Source: UBA1425 sp045537495
GTDB taxonomy: Bacteria; Bacillota; Clostridia; Oscillospirales; Acutalibacteraceae
Direction of reading: 5' to 3'
NCBI GenBank assembly: GCA_045537495.1
Contig: JAZSPN010000035.1
Coordinates: forward strand, 1 to 5,583
Length of the DNA stretch: 5,583 nt
A model generated the notes under the pieces. That model was given only the letters and a program-made list of their open reading frames with translations. It searched no databases and was not told the origin of the DNA. Position 1 is the first letter of the stretch. Every line of letters starts with the position of its first letter. Position numbers and translations under genes: made by a program. Positions 5,378-5,583 of the stretch are shown here, piece after piece.

Positions 5378-5404
5378 AAAAAGCGGAGAAAAAACACACA
5401 CCGA

Positions 5405-5440
5405 CGGTTGAGTGAGGAGAAATCAACCACCGGTAGAGTG
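5405..5440. repeat. Paired near-identical decamers upstream of the XRE promoter
   Basis: CGGTTGAGTG (5405-5414) and CGGTAGAGTG (5431-5440) match at 9 of 10 positions, 26 bp apart. GGTTGA (5406-5411) and TCAACC (5423-5428) also form a 6-bp inverted repeat. They lie about 43-78 nt upstream of the presumed transcription start, a position suited to a regulator site. Chance is not excluded at this length. Confidence 0.35.
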
Positions 5441-5471
5441 AAAATTGACCGTAAATTTCCTGTTTTTTCGG

Positions 5472-5582
5472 TTAAAGTTGCGAATTAATCTGAGCCCACA
5501 CGTATATATTATCTGCTTTTGCAATTTCTTTGAATCGTAAAAATCCGCTGTCTGCAAAAACATTATCTGTGTAGGTTATGTT
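5472..5582 (-). CDS. C-terminal 36 residues of an unrecognised gene running in from the right edge
   Basis: Of the three minus-strand frames entering from the right edge, two stop within seven codons. The third stays open for 36 codons and ends in TAA at 5474-5472. The peptide includes NVFADSGFLRFKEIAKADN and then IYVWAQINSQL, with a natural mix of residues and a plausible amphipathic helix. It reads like a real protein C-terminus, but I cannot assign it to a family. No clear intrinsic terminator follows in 5402-5471, so some readthrough into the XRE gene is possible. The fragment is short, so an accidental open frame is not excluded. Confidence 0.5.
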   Translation of the reverse strand, partial: NITYTDNVFADSGFLRFKEIAKADNIYVWAQINSQL

Positions 5583-5583
5583 T

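Noticed and set aside
5348..5401. Eighteen extra N-terminal residues for the XRE protein
   Set aside because: The extension overlaps the -10 box and the ribosome binding site of the shorter start at 5347 and has no similarity to an HTH N-terminus.
1..5583. CRISPR array, tRNA or rRNA
   Set aside because: No regularly spaced repeats, cloverleaf-forming segment or conserved rRNA sequence was seen on either strand.

Overview
The window looks like chromosomal DNA of a low-to-medium GC Bacillota, probably a Clostridia-type (Oscillospiraceae/Lachnospiraceae-like) anaerobe. The grounds are strong AGGAGG-type ribosome binding sites, extended -10 promoters, the families present (DHHW protein with an AlgI-type MBOAT, YcxB-like, DUF3267, an XRE regulator with membrane and zinc-ribbon parts) and compact operons of small membrane proteins. 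The taxonomic guess is inference from gene content and style; there is no rRNA or other marker.

Layout. (1) 2-1967, plus strand: the 3' part of an AlgI-like MBOAT O-acyltransferase gene cut by the left edge, followed 7 nt later by a membrane-anchored DHHW (AlgJ/AlgX-like) protein. Together they form the two-part signature of a cell-surface glycan O-acetylation module. (2) 1968-2054: a convergent junction holding a 13-bp terminator-type hairpin. Its loop has apparently been invaded by a 43-bp, almost perfectly palindromic miniature element with TG...CA ends, flanked by a 5-bp AATCA direct repeat. (3) 4438-2037, minus strand: a four-gene operon (single-pass surface protein of unknown function, DUF3267 putative membrane zinc peptidase, YcxB-like two-TM protein, five-TM hypothetical protein). 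It has a good extended -10 promoter at 4569-4596 with a small palindrome over the -35. (4) 4626-4661: a strong intrinsic terminator ending the next transcript. (5) 5347-4739, minus strand: an XRE-family DNA-binding protein carrying two TM helices and a C-terminal zinc ribbon, with its own extended -10 promoter. (6) 5582-5472, minus strand: the last 36 codons of a further, unrecognised gene running in from the right edge.

How the parts fit. The MBOAT protein would move acetyl groups across the membrane and the DHHW protein would transfer them to, or act on, the exported polymer. The minus-strand operon encodes only membrane or membrane-attached products, so an envelope-related role is likely, but its real function cannot be read from the sequence. 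The XRE/zinc-ribbon protein could be a membrane-tethered regulator; nothing ties it directly to the operon beyond adjacency.

No tRNA, rRNA, CRISPR array, transposase gene or recognisable riboswitch was seen. The most unusual item is the miniature element in the terminator loop. I did not find convincing evidence of a new multi-gene system, although the four-gene operon contains two proteins I cannot assign.
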